This document shows, in pieces, positions 1 to 9,509 of a stretch of 64,000 bases of DNA. The number at the start of each line of letters is the position of its first letter. The stretch's first letter is position 1. The notes beneath the pieces were generated by a model. That model made no database searches and was not told where the DNA came from. It worked only from the letters and a program-made list of their open reading frames with translations. The DNA is from Brienomyrus brachyistius (Eukaryota > Chordata > Actinopteri > Osteoglossiformes > Mormyridae): the NCBI RefSeq assembly GCF_023856365.1, contig NC_064555.1, forward strand, positions 12,117,754-12,181,753. Direction: 5' to 3'. The position numbers were made by a program, and so were the translations under genes.

Positions 1-931
1 TAATTTACATAAATGATATGGATACCAATATATACAGTAAACTGGTGAAATTTGCAGATGACACCAAGGTGGGTGGTGTAGCAGATACTGAATTAGTGGC
101 TCAGCAGCTACAGCGGGATCTTGATTTAATTTGTGACTGGGCCGATACCTGGCAGATGAAATTTAACATCGATAAATGTAAGGTACTCCATCTAGGGAGC
201 AGAAATATAAAGTACAGGTATTTCATGGGTGTCACTGAAATAAAGGTAGCTGATCATGAGAAAGACCTTGGTGTGTATGTTGATGCTTCCATGTCCCATT
301 CTCGCCAGTGTGGGGAAGCAATAAAAAAGGCCAATAGGATGTTGGGGTATATCTCCAGGTGTGTGGAGTTTAAGTCAAGGGAGGTAATGCTAAGATTATA
401 CAATTCCTTGGTGAGACCTCACCTAGAATATTGTGTGCAGGTTTGGTCACCATATCTTAAAAAGGACATTGTGGCCTTAGAAAAGGTGCAGCGTAGGGCC
501 ACAAAAATGATTCCTGGTCTTAGAGGAATGTCATACGAGGAACGGTTACTTGAGCTAAATCTGTTCAGTCTCAAGCAAAGGAGACTGAGGGGGGACATGA
601 TCCAGGTATATAAGATTCTAACAGGTTTGGATGCTGTTCAAGCAAATAGTTACTTCAGCATTAGTTTAAATACACGAACTCGTGGCCATAGGTGGAAATT
701 AGCGGGAGAACACTTCAAGCTGGATTTAAGGAAGCACTTCTTTACACAGCATGTAGTCAGAGTATGGAATACCCTTCCTGATAATGTAGTGCAAGCTGAA
801 TCCTTGGGTTCCTTTAAATCAGAGCTAGATAAGATTTTAACGACTCTGAGCTATTAGTTTAGTTCTCCCCAAGCGAGCTTGATGGGCCGAATGGCCTCCT
901 CTCGTTTGTATAGTTCTTATGTTCTTATAAA
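1..931 (+). mobile_element. CR1/Rex1-like LINE, 3' part (copy 1)
   Basis: The 3' portion of a non-LTR retrotransposon that continues left of the window. It holds the end of the reverse transcriptase ORF, then a short 3' UTR (about 60 bp) and ends in imperfect copies of the octamer TTCTTATG. Short 3' octamer repeats are the usual tail of CR1/Rex1-group LINEs. It matches the copy at 35.56-36.71 kb with only about a dozen differences over roughly 900 bp by eye, so both are young copies of one source family. Confidence 0.85.
18..857 (+). CDS. LINE reverse transcriptase, C-terminal part
   Basis: Open for 279 codons with no break. It carries the catalytic FADDT motif (residues 12-16) of the palm, followed by thumb and C-terminal segments typical of CR1/Rex1 (Jockey superfamily) ORF2: KCKVLHLG near residue 53, RPHLEYCVQVW near 132, QRRATKMIPGL near 158 and KHFFTQHVVRVWN near 239. 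The ATG at 18 is only the first methionine inside the window; the true start and the endonuclease domain lie outside. The function would be target-primed reverse transcription of the element's own RNA. Nothing suggests a cellular role. The reading frame is intact to its stop, consistent with a recent insertion. Confidence 0.85.
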   Translation: MDTNIYSKLVKFADDTKVGGVADTELVAQQLQRDLDLICDWADTWQMKFNIDKCKVLHLGSRNIKYRYFMGVTEIKVADHEKDLGVYVDASMSHSRQCGEAIKKANRMLGYISRCVEFKSREVMLRLYNSLVRPHLEYCVQVWSPYLKKDIVALEKVQRRATKMIPGLRGMSYEERLLELNLFSLKQRRLRGDMIQVYKILTGLDAVQANSYFSISLNTRTRGHRWKLAGEHFKLDLRKHFFTQHVVRVWNTLPDNVVQAESLGSFKSELDKILTTLSY

Positions 932-1231
932 AGCTTTTATGGCTCTCAGAACGCTGGGGTTATCTGGAGAATTTCCATACTAGTCTAAAAAATGCGGTGT
1001 TGTCAGTACCGATGAAAACTGCCAGCCAGTTCTCCGGGCGCTCAACTCGAGTGTGTGTTGACGATGAAGATTGAGGGTAATTTATCAAGTTTTACTTCCT
1101 CAAGCTCATTACAAGCTAAAATGTCTTGCCATCCATCAGTTTCTACTAAGGATATTGGATAGCTCCAGGGTGTTCATGACTAGTAGTAATCATACAAGAC
1201 TTTTCTCCTTTGCTTAATCTCAATTATATTG
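932..1231. other. Unassigned stretch between LINE copy 1 and the Polinton relic
   Basis: No convincing ORF, repeat or RNA gene seen. It may be further decayed Polinton sequence downstream of the capsid gene, because the relic on its right is truncated, but no motif supports this. Confidence 0.3.
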
Positions 1232-1663
1232 TCAAATGATGCATAAAATCTCCAGGCGCATGTTTCCGCTTTTAACCATGGAGAGATGCTGATTGCATCC
1301 TTCATCCGGTGACAAGTTAAAGGCATACAATGTATAACCGCTTATGTGCTCGTTTCTGTCAACAGCGAAAGGCTCGTTTTTCAAATGTCTCCCCATCGCC
1401 AGAACCAAACTGTAATACTCATGGGCCACATTTCCTTGAATAAAATCCGGTTGAAAGGGTTTAGTGGGGTACTGCTGTCCATCGACATAAAGCACTACAA
1501 ATTCAGCGTCGTAATGTTGAAAATTGAAGGGGTTCCGATCGTACGCGCCCATAAAACCCATGTTATCTACAAGCCTGATGACAACAGTTTTAGGCAGCTG
1601 CCCTATAAACAAATTTTCTTGTGCGCAGATCCGGCTGCCCGCCGCTACGCTGAATGTTTTCAT
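1232..1663 (-). pseudogene. Major capsid protein (hexon-like) relic, C-terminal part
   Basis: A 143-codon open piece resembling the F54H12.2-like family, which corresponds to the double jelly-roll major capsid protein of Polintons. Recognisable segments are NLFIGQLPKTVVI (about residue 18), NPFNFQHYDAEFVVLYVDGQQ (about 44, diagnostic) and GYTLYAFNLSPDEGC (about 109). A family protein has more than 500 residues; here the first half is absent. Just upstream (1664-1700) a short stretch in another frame continues the homology, showing a frameshift. It lies about 60 bp downstream of the minor capsid relic, as expected for the Polinton order. Assignment is by remembered family pattern and could be tested by structure prediction. 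Confidence 0.65.
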
Positions 1664-1725
1664 GCAGCTCTCTCGATCGGGGATTTTGCATTGGCTATCA
1701 GCAAGGTGCTTGCGTGCCCCAGTGT

Positions 1726-2165
1726 TTATTTGGGGTAGTACTGCTTAACCAGTCTGAAATGCAGTTTTACAATCGTTTTCCCATATCGGAAGGATATCGC
1801 CTTGTTCTGGTCAGACTTTAACTTGATGATTATATTATCAATGTGATTCTTACAGAGTGACACGTAATGAATCCTGTCGTAAGATATTGTGACCATCGAG
1901 TTGTGTTCCCCAGCTATATGTACGCCCCGTAAAAGAGGCACGTAGCTGTCACCCACTCTTTGATGCTTGACAATGTCTGAATAAACGTAAATCTTGTAAA
2001 AACTCGTGCATATATCTGCGGGGTTTGGAGCTGATGGTATTTCACCAATCTTCTGAAATACATCAGGAACAAACCCCAGCATCCATACAAGGTTACCTTG
2101 TAACCATATACTCCAACCATATACTCTTTGTTTATAACGCTATAGTCAAATTTTAGTTTTGACAT
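1726..2165 (-). pseudogene. Minor capsid (penton-like) protein relic, C-terminal part
   Basis: Two overlapping minus-strand frames (1914-2165 and 1726-2082) together look like one protein joined by a frameshift near 2080. Segments include IYVYSDIVKHQRVGDSYVPLL, HYVSL and a C-terminal GKTIVKLHFRLVKQ, the typical last strand of the Polinton minor capsid (single jelly-roll, penton). The stop is close to the start of the major capsid relic, matching the penton-then-hexon order of adintoviruses. The N-terminus is missing or eroded beyond about 2165. It would form vertex capsomers if functional; here it is broken. The identity rests on C-terminal motif and gene order rather than full-length similarity. 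Confidence 0.5.
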
Positions 2166-2610
2166 TTCTAGAGCATCGTTTGTCTCACTGATTAGCTTTT
2201 CAATATCTCTGTAATGCCCTACCTGCTTGTATTACAGAGTCGGTGGTATTGGCATCCCACTGGTCATGTAAAATAAGGTGTCTTCTTCTACCACTGTATC
2301 CCATGTACGCGGGTAATGGATTTCCGCTAATCCTACTTCCCATTTACCATATTGGTTTGGCTAGTTTTGTTGTGTAGCTTTATATGGTATTGTGCGGGAA
2401 AACATCCATAGACGCATTGACGTGGGACGCGTGACATAAAAGCCGCTTTCCTCCGTGGCTGCTTTTGATGGCACTGCTCGTCACAAACACGGACCATCAC
2501 ACTTGTATATTAACTGCTTGGCTAGCAGGAACCCAACTGTTAAATTTGTCAGGCCATCCCAGCCATTTCACTAAAAACATTTTTGTTTGCTGCGTTTTTT
2601 TCCTTTCGTT
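2166..2610. other. Polinton interior without a readable gene
   Basis: Lies between the capsid relics and the integrase relic. No ORF of useful length or clear motif seen. Probably decayed Polinton sequence by position only. Confidence 0.3.
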
Positions 2611-3156
2611 TTGTCTTTAACATGTGGTTAAACCTTTCCACTACAGATGCCTTGACATCATTACCAGTGTCGAAACGTATTATTCCGTGTTTCTCGGTAA
2701 GCTTATGAAACGACATGTAAAAAAACTCGTCCCGCGATCGGTTTGTAACTTTTTGGGGAACCTGTCTTCAGAGAGAGATTTCAAATGCTTCCTTTACCTC
2801 TGCCCCTGTCTTGCTTTAAGACACCACACCCATGCGTATTTTGATATAATGTCTATACACGTTAACATGTATTTAAAATCATCATTCTGTTCCGCATAAG
2901 CTGACATGTCCAACAAGTCAGCTTGCCATTGAGAATCCATATTAGTCACAAAAACTCTATTCCTTTTAAAGTTAAACCTGATCGGTTTATGTAATGTGTG
3001 TGCATCTTCACCAGATAGCCATGTTGCAACTTGTTTCTTATTTATATTACACACATCTTCTTCATCTACCAGTGATCTGTATAATCTGTTGGGACCTCCA
3101 AAAGACCCAGGGTTTGATGGTGTATAATAGACACGTTTCAAGTGTTTGTTATCCAT
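2611..3156 (-). pseudogene. Polinton retroviral-like integrase relic
   Basis: The open start (3156 to 2794, 120 codons) has RVYYTPSNPGSFGGPNRLYR (residues 9-28), KPIRFNFKRNRVFVTNMDSQ and WQADLLDMSAYAE, with the first catalytic aspartate in QADLLD, then IDIISKYAWVW. After a stop near 2794 the homology continues in other frames: a second aspartate in LQTDRGTSF (about 2720) and the third acidic residue in ASVVERFNHM (about 2640). The D, D and E residues of the RNase H-like core are therefore all still visible, but at least two frameshifts or stops separate them. This is the self-synthesising transposon type of integrase, distinct from the gypsy integrases elsewhere in the window. Confidence 0.8.
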
Positions 3157-3266
3157 CGTGAGCCTCTAGAAATAATGACACAGTGTTTTGAGTCAACTCA
3201 TTTTATTTCGAAAGCATGTAAAAAATGTTAGGCACACATTTTTCCAGATTCAATTAAGTTCAGCGT

Positions 3267-3518
3267 TTACACACCATCCAGAGTCTGCTCGAACTTGTGC
3301 ATATCCCAGAAATCATTAATTGCAGCATACTCGTAATCTTGCCCTTCAACATCACGTTTCAACTCGCGCAATTTCTCCTGTACATTTATTTCACCTTTAA
3401 GCTCACACATGATAGCCTCAATAGCACCCCTCATGGGTGAGGGGTGAGGATTGAACATCGCGACCGCATTCGTGATGACGTTTAAACCACGGTCTATACA
3501 GCTTTTTGATCCATCCAT
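3267..3518 (-). pseudogene. Unknown ORF fragment at the edge of the Polinton relic
   Basis: 83 codons, truncated on its 5' side by the LINE tail at 3519. Polar and charged, with a short segment rich in E, K and L (KGEINVQEKLRELKRDVE) that could form a helix. I do not recognise the family. It is upstream of and co-oriented with the integrase relic, so it may be a small Polinton protein, but that is inference from position. Confidence 0.35.
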
Positions 3519-3528
3519 CCATCCATCA
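3513..3528 (-). repeat. (CCAT)n microsatellite tail of the RTE-like LINE
   Basis: Four tandem CCAT units mark the 3' end of the minus-strand LINE; RTE-group elements commonly end in a short simple repeat used for priming. Confidence 0.75.
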
Positions 3529-5525
3529 TCTCCCGCTTAATCCGAGGTCGGGTCGCGGGGGCAGAAGTCTCAGCAGGGAGGCCCAGACTTCCCTCTTTCC
3601 AGCCACTTCATCCAACTCCTCTGGGGGGATCCCGAGGTGTTCCCAGGCCAGCAGAGAGACATAGTCCCTCCAGAGTGTCCTGGGTCTTCCCTGGGGCCCT
3701 CACCCAGTGGGACATGCCTGGAACACCTCACCAGGGAGGCGTCCAGGAGGCATCCTAATTAGATGCCTGAGCCACCTCATCTGGCTCCCCTCAATGCGGA
3801 GGAGCAGCGGCTCTACTCTGAGTTCCTCCCGAATAACTTAGCTCCTCACCCTATCTCTAAGCGAGAGCCCAGCCACCCTGCGGAGGAAACCCATTTCGGC
3901 CGCTTGCATTTGCGATCATGTTCTTTCGGTCACTACCCATAGCTCGTGACCATAGGTGAGGGTAGGAATGTAGATCGACTGGTAAATCAAGAGCTTTGTC
4001 TTTTGGCTCAGCTCTTTCTTCACCATGACTGCCTGCATCACTGCTGACTCCGCACCAATCCGCCTGTCGATCTCGCGTTCCATTGTTCCCTCACTCGTGA
4101 ACAAGAGCCCGAGATACTTAAACTCCTCCACTTGGGAGAGGACCCCATCCCCAACCTGAAGAGAGTATTCTACCCTTTTCCAGCTGAGGACCATGGTCTC
4201 GGATTTGGAGGTGCTGATTCTCATCCCAGTCGCTTCACATTCGGCTGTGAAGTGTCCCAGTGAGAGCCGAAGATCACGGTCCGATGAAGCCAACAGAACC
4301 AAATCATCTGCAAAAAGCAGAGACCTAATCCAAAACCAAACCGGACACCCTCAACGCCCTGGTTGTGCTTAGAAATTCTGTCCATAAAAACTATGAACAG
4401 AATTGGTGACAAAGGGCAGCTCTGACGGAGTCCAACCCTCACTGGAAACAAGAACGAATTATTGCTGCCCATGCGAACCAGGCTCTGGCATCGGTCATAC
4501 AGGGATCGAACTGCCCTTAAAAGGAAGCCTGGCACTCTATACAGGACTCCCCGAAGGACACGGTCGAATGACTTCTCCAAGTACACAAAACACATGTAGC
4601 CTGGTTGGGCAAACTCCCATGAACTCTCCAAAACCCTGCGGAAAGTATAGAGCTGGTCCACTATTCCACGGTCAGGCGAAAACCACACTGCTTCTCCTGA
4701 ATCCGAGGTTCAACAATCCAGGGGACCCTCCTCTCCAGAACCCCCAAATAGACCTTACCAGGGAAGCTGAGGAGTGTGATCCCCCTATAGTTGGAGCACA
4801 CCCTCCAGTCCTCTTTCTTAAAGAGGGGGACCACCACCCCGGTCTGCCAGTCCAGAGGCACTGCCCCTGATGTCCACACGATGCCGCAAATGTGTATCAA
4901 CTAAGACAGCCCCGCAACATCCAGAGTCTTGAGGAACTCCGGATGAATCTCATCCACCCCAGGGGCCCGGCCACCAAGGAGCTTTTTAACCACCTCAGCA
5001 ACCTCCGCCCCAGAGATAGGCGAGTCCACCTCCAAGTTCCCATACTCTGCTTCCATATTGGAAGGCATGTCGGTGGGATTGAGGAGGTCTTCGAAGTATT
5101 TCTTCCACCGACCCAAAATGTCCCAAGTTCAGGTCAGCAGCGCACCATCCCCACCATAAACAGTGTTGATGTTGCACCGCTTTCCCCCCCTGAGCCGCCG
5201 GATGGTGGACCAGAATCTCCTCGAAGCCGTCCGGAAGTCGTTCTCCATGGCTTCGCCAAACTCCTCCCACACCCGAGTTTTTGCCTCAGCAATCGCCGAA
5301 GCCGCATCCCGTTTGGCCCGCCGCGACATGCACCAACCACCTTATGGCCACAGCTTTGGTCAGCTGCCTCCACAATGGAGGCGCAGAACCTGGCCCATTC
5401 GGACTCAATGTCCCCCGCCTCTCCCAGGATATGGGAGAAGTTCTGCCGGAGGTAGGAGGTTTCCGACAGGGGATTCCGCCAGACGTTCCCAGCAGACCCT
5501 CACTATACGCTTGGGCCTGCCAGGC
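3529..5525 (-). pseudogene. RTE-like LINE reverse transcriptase region
   Basis: Read on the minus strand from 5525. It begins with GRPKRIVRVCWERL, then WEEFGEAMENDFRTA (about 5270), WKKYFEDLLNPTDMP (about 5105), GGRAPGVDEIHPEFLK (about 4970), NYRGITLLSFPGKVY (about 4790), the DLEKAFDR-like segment decayed to YLEKSFDRVLRGVLY (about 4580), GLRQSCPLSPILFIVFMDRI (about 4420), a decayed catalytic DD block near 4310, and EEFKYLGLLFTSEGTMEREI (about 4100). These are the fingers, palm and thumb of an RTE-like reverse transcriptase. At least five frame changes or stops separate the pieces. The C-terminal segment HELWVVTERT sits near 3930. Confidence 0.85.
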
Positions 5526-6943
5526 TGTATTAGATTGAATTCACGGACAATTAAGTCGACCACGTGCCATGGAATCAATCCTTTTACGGTAATATTTGTA
5601 ATAGTGGATTGATTCTGATCGGGTGGGGACTGATCGTCCTGAATTCAGATTAATCGTCCATGATTCACCCCAAGTGAACTGCACGAACATGTTGTCCTCT
5701 ACCGATCTCCATACCATGAAATCTATTTCGTCGTAAATAACTTCGGCTCATAAAAGAAACCAGGATGTTTCGGGAGACGGGGGGGGTCGTTATATAGCAC
5801 CCTATGTTGTCCTTAGGGGGGACAGGGAGGGGTTGCGCAGACACCCGGCACCAGGACACCTATTGTGTTTTATTATCGCAAGCAGCATCACTCGGATAAA
5901 AGGGGGAATTGGATAACACCTTGCCCTGGGGGGAAGGGGTGAGCCTGTCCAGCTCACCCCCTGCCCACAGGCAGCACCCAATTTACTATAAAGGATGGGG
6001 AAAACTCAGTACTGACCGGAGCTCAGCCGTAGGATAAAGCACGCATCGCCCGGCACTTTCTCAGGACTCATGTGTTGGTCTCCTGCCAGGACTGAAAAGG
6101 GCTCCCCAGTCCGTATGTGAAGGTGGGTGATGATGGCATCCCTGAGTGTAAATAGTTTAGCAGCTGCTTTTACGTTCAATTGATTATGGGGATTGATTTT
6201 CACCGCTCGTGATAATAGTTCGCATTATCTATATTTTTATTGTTGCTTTCCTATATTGTATATATATTTTTTTTTTTTCGTATGATTCATTTATTCCATA
6301 TCTGTTGTGGTACAAGGTTATTTTGTATTGTTTTGATTGATGTATTGATATTGATTTTAATGCGAGGTTATCTTGTATCACTTGCATTAAAGTGTTTTTG
6401 AGTGAACCTAAGCTTGCCTGTTTGTTCCTTCATGTTGGAGAAAGCGTCAGGCTTTCCACTCCAACTCTGCACACAGGACCAAACTACAGTACAGTATATG
6501 TTGGAGAAAGTGTCAGGCTTTCCACTCCAACTCTGCACACACCATTAATTACGAGACAACACACTTAAAGTTTTACTTGCGCAAGGGTAACCACACTCTC
6601 TGCATGCTAGGCTTCAAAGGAATGTGTTACAAAGGGTGGTTCCCCTTGGTACCTTTATTTATAGTCAATGGGGGGCAGGGGTCTTGGAGTGAGAACAAAG
6701 AAAGGACTGTGAGAGTAAGAAGAAGTTCTGGTTTTCCTCAGGTGGACAACTATTTAAACACGTGCTCAAGATACATGTAAACTAATATAATCTAAATTAT
6801 GAAGGTAAAGGAAAACAAAATAATGTATATACATATTTACACTCATTGCTGATTATACAGAAATGATAACAAATGATTAATAACAGTTTCTTCAACCTAA
6901 CACTTCGAGAGCCCTATATCCCTCTCTCATCCATTTTAAGACA
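5526..6943 (+). repeat. 5' LTR of the ERV, with a nested solo LTR
   Basis: Runs from the TG at 5526 to the CA at 6942-6943. Without the nested element (6433-6902 plus target duplication) it is about 0.94 kb. Its last part (about 6320-6428 and 6903-6943) matches the 3' LTR remnant at 8787-8936. The start resembles no coding sequence; short ORFs here are spurious. Confidence 0.75.
6433..6902 (+). repeat. Solo LTR nested in the ERV 5' LTR
   Basis: 470 bp starting TGTTGG and ending CTAACA, flanked by CTTCA (6428-6432) and CTTCG (6903-6907), a 5-bp target duplication with one change. The 3' LTR of the host element lacks this block, giving the empty site. The first 66 bp are tandemly duplicated (6432-6497 and from 6498). 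Confidence 0.8.
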
Positions 6944-6946
6944 TTT

Positions 6947-6964
6947 TGGCATAGTTGGCAGGAT
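6947..6964 (+). promoter_or_regulatory. Primer-binding site of the ERV
   Basis: Begins TGGCATAGTTGGCAGGAT three bases after the 5' LTR end. Position and the initial TGG (pairing with tRNA 3' CCA) fit a retroviral primer site. I could not assign the tRNA. Confidence 0.6.
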
Positions 6965-6999
6965 CTGAGAGGAAAAAGATATAGGACTAAGGAACAAAC

Positions 7000-8337
7000 A
7001 TGTTTAGGAGAAAGATAGCAGCGCCCGAGCCTGAAGTCCTCCCTGAGTGGGATGAGACGCAGTTTGCCGTGTTAGCTCAGGAGATCAGGAAAGGTGGAGG
7101 GCCTGTTGATTCCTGGACTGTAGCGTTGAGGAAAGCCGAGCTTGAGCAGGTATTGTCATGCCTCAGAAAGGTTCTGGTTGCAAAGGATCCCGTGCGTGCT
7201 CTACAGAGACGCCTATGGATCGTGTTGGCTGCATACAGAATGCAGTATGAGTGTGCAGACCAAGCTGAAAGAGAGAAAGAGGGACAAATGAGAGAGTTAA
7301 CGGAGACATTAGGTCTGTTGACCCTGGCACAGGGTCAGGTGGATATTCTTCACCAACGCCTGCAACAAGTAACGGGAGTTGCAGAGCGAGCGGCGATGCA
7401 TGTAGCAAAAGCCAATGCTAGGAAAAAACGGACACTGTGTCCGCGGAAAAACAGAGCGTTTGTAGCTACTGCAACTGCTGCTAATTGGGATCCCGAGCGG
7501 TGGGATGGCAATATCTGGGACTCAGACGTTGATGATGATATTGACGTCTGGAACCCAGATAAAGTCAGGGATCCTGATCAGGGATCTATTACTGATCCCC
7601 CTCCGTTAACAACTTCTGCACTCCCTATTTCGTGGAGAAGGGAGGTACAAGATCCTGCTGGTCAGAGACCATGGCAGTCTGAAATTCTTGTACAGGATTT
7701 CACACAGAAGGAGATTAGCGATATATGGGAAAGGATAAAGCAGTGAGCAGGAGAACCATTGGATAAATGGTTGGTCAGACTATATGATCAAGGTGCGGCA
7801 CAAATATCCATAGATCATATGGATTGTCACCATTTAAGCATCGATGCTGTAGTGTGGTCTCAATGTCCTGAGCACAGGCATCCACCGATAGACAGGAGAG
7901 GCAGTGACACTACCCTCCTAAGCCTTATGGGCAACGGGGTGAACCAGCGATACCCCGATGAAAGCAGCTGGCCGGAAAAATCAGGCCAGTGGCAAACTTT
8001 GTCGGAAGCGATCGCTAGAATGCGAGAATTAACTATGTGGGCGGGTGTGTATACCGGGCATGTGGATGCACTGGACGATTTATCATTAACAATACTAACC
8101 CGGAATGCTCTCATTAAAACAGCACCCTCTCAGTACAAAGCACTAGTGATGTCGTTGTTGTTGAGTTTGGTAGGGGAAAGCATAGGAGAGGTGGCATTCA
8201 GGCTGAGAGAACTGGGAGATTTTGGGGAGTGGGATAAACCTGACCGAGCTGATGTGGATAGGCAGCCCAGGGAACAAACTTTGTACTCTGATGATAGTGA
8301 TTACACATGGAACCCAGGAGGGGGGTGGACAATTTAA
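7000..8337 (+). pseudogene. ERV gag-like ORF with one in-frame stop
   Basis: One reading frame of 445 codons broken only by TGA at 7744-7746. The first 248 codons open with MFRRKIAAPEPEVLPEWDE, followed by a glutamine- and arginine-rich predicted helix (about residues 70-130), a basic patch KKRTLCPRKNRAF (about 141) and an acidic W/D-rich linker (about 168-188). Just before and after the stop lies DIWERIKQ...AGEPLDKWLVRLYDQGA, which resembles the capsid-domain start of fish retroviral Gag. No zinc knuckle is seen before the end at 8337. The stop falls where an arginine CGA codon would become TGA by CpG decay (inference). The ORF directly follows the primer site, as gag should. Confidence 0.6.
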
Positions 8338-8511
8338 ATTCAGAAGTACAGTGAGAGTGCGACCGGTATTGGTGGGGGAGGTGAAAATGCAACCTTTCCT
8401 TATACCTCTCGCAAACAAGGCAGTGAGATTGAAGCAGCACCGGATTGGTGGAGCGTAAGAAGCATGGGTTTTAAAATGGAAATGGTTTGTAGCTGACAGG
8501 GCTATGAGCAA

Positions 8512-8786
8512 GTGACGGATGTTCTAGAGAAAGGGAAAGAGATTGTGATATTGACTGTGTTGGAGGAGTCCCCTATATTGTGGGGAATGAGAAACAGAAA
8601 GTGTGACCGTGGTTTACGGATGGGGCAGCTAAGTGTCGGTGGTAAGCGAACGTGGAAAGCTGCGGCATATAACCCATGTACGCAGCAGATGTTGGAAATG
8701 ACTGGAGATGGCAAAAGTAGCCAATGGGCTGAGTTATAAGCAGTAGTGATGGTTCTGGAAATAAGTAAAGAGCGTGAAAACACAGG
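8512..8786 (+). pseudogene. ERV RNase H remnant
   Basis: Around 8613-8760 a TDGAAK motif in one frame and a following segment RTWKAAAYNPCTQQM and GKSSQWAEL in the next resemble the first strands and the first helix of retroviral RNase H, including the metal-binding Asp of TDG and Glu of AEL. A frameshift near 8640 separates them and a stop (TAA) follows AEL. The sequence runs directly into LTR homology at about 8787, so the rest of pol and env was removed by one deletion. Confidence 0.6.
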
Positions 8787-8936
8787 TATTTTGCATTGTT
8801 TCGATTGATGCATTGATATTGATTTTAATGCAAGGTTATCTTGTATCATTTGTATTAAAGTGTTTTTGAGTGAACCTAAGCGTGCCTGTTTGTTAATTTG
8901 AGAGCCCTATATCTCTCTCTCATCCATTTTAAGACA
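8787..8936 (+). repeat. 3' LTR remnant of the ERV
   Basis: About 150 bp matching the last part of the 5' LTR (6320-6428 joined to 6903-6943). It ends TTTTAAGACA next to the target duplication. Its 5' portion is missing. Confidence 0.8.
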
Positions 8937-9123
8937 CAGGCCTTGCCGGCTTCCTCCCCCACCAGCGGAGCCAACCCACCACCAGGTAGTGATCAGTTGA
9001 CAGCTCCGCCCCTCTCTTCACCCGAGTGTCCAAGACATGCGGCCACAAGTCCGACGACACGACTACAAAGTCGATCATCGAACTGCGGCCTAGGGTGTCC
9101 TGGTGCCAAGTGCACATATGAAC
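8937..9123 (-). pseudogene. RTE-like LINE endonuclease, middle piece
   Basis: Minus-strand translation gives VHMCTWHQDTLGRSSMIDFV, then LSTDHYLVVGWLRWWGRKP. The STDHYLV segment carries the catalytic Asp-His pair of the apurinic endonuclease fold, and SMIDFV holds the conserved ID. The piece continues directly into GRPKRIV at 5525 once the ERV is removed, and into the preceding piece at 9510 once the solo LTR is removed. Confidence 0.85.
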
Positions 9124-9509
9124 TGTTGGAGTAAGCCAACTCCACCGGGTCTGTAGATGAGAAGAGATCACCTGGAGGCGTGGATGAGTTGTCCAATAAC
9201 CTTTTATTCCATTAACCTTTTATTCCAACAGATCAATCTGGGAAGTCTGTGATACACTGTATCCCACTGTTCGACTTCCTTACTATTCATGTGTGTCTTA
9301 TACCCCTCTACAAGCAGCCTCCGCCCCTGTCCGTACTTTTCCACTTTCTGGCAATTTCGCCTTATCTGGTACACCATGTTATTCCGTACGTTATCCTAGC
9401 AGCTGCTATGCCTAACAGCTGCCACCACAGCCTGCGTCAATAGGTTAATTTTGGTATGCACAGAGCCTCCCTACGTGTCCTTGTTCCCCTGCAGATATTG
9501 CTCTCCACA
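9124..9509 (+). repeat. Solo LTR inside the RTE-like LINE
   Basis: 386 bp, starts TGTTGGAG and ends TCTCCACA, flanked by GAAC at 9120-9123 and 9510-9513. It interrupts the endonuclease between EGV and HMCTWHQ. Its first eight bases equal those of the solo LTR at 6433, but the rest looks different. Confidence 0.75.

Larger units (their letters stand above)
1232..3518 (-). mobile_element. Polinton/Maverick (adintovirus-like) relic
   Basis: Minus-strand remnants in the order unknown ORF, retroviral-type integrase, minor capsid, major capsid. That gene set and shared orientation belong to Polintons/Mavericks (adintoviruses), virus-like DNA elements of animals. DNA polymerase B, the packaging ATPase and the terminal inverted repeats are not visible. 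The right side is cut by the (CCAT)n tail of an RTE-like LINE at about 3513-3528. All genes are truncated or frameshifted, so the element is dead. Confidence 0.7.
5526..8936 (+). mobile_element. Internally deleted endogenous retrovirus (ERV-like)
   Basis: 3411 bp beginning TGTATTAGA and ending TTTTAAGACA, flanked by the 5-bp target duplication CAGGC (5521-5525 and 8937-8941). It is inserted in the endonuclease/RT linker of the RTE-like LINE. Order: long 5' LTR, primer-binding site, gag-like ORF, a short RNase H remnant, truncated 3' LTR. Protease, most of the polymerase, integrase and envelope are gone, so it is a deletion derivative and not autonomous. Confidence 0.85.

Noticed and set aside
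4403..5612. Plus-strand ORFs of 149-187 codons over the LINE region
   Set aside because: They are antisense to the RTE-like LINE RT and show no motifs; GC-rich LINE coding creates them.
6577..6780. 67-codon plus-strand ORF
   Set aside because: Lies wholly inside a solo LTR; no similarity to a protein family.
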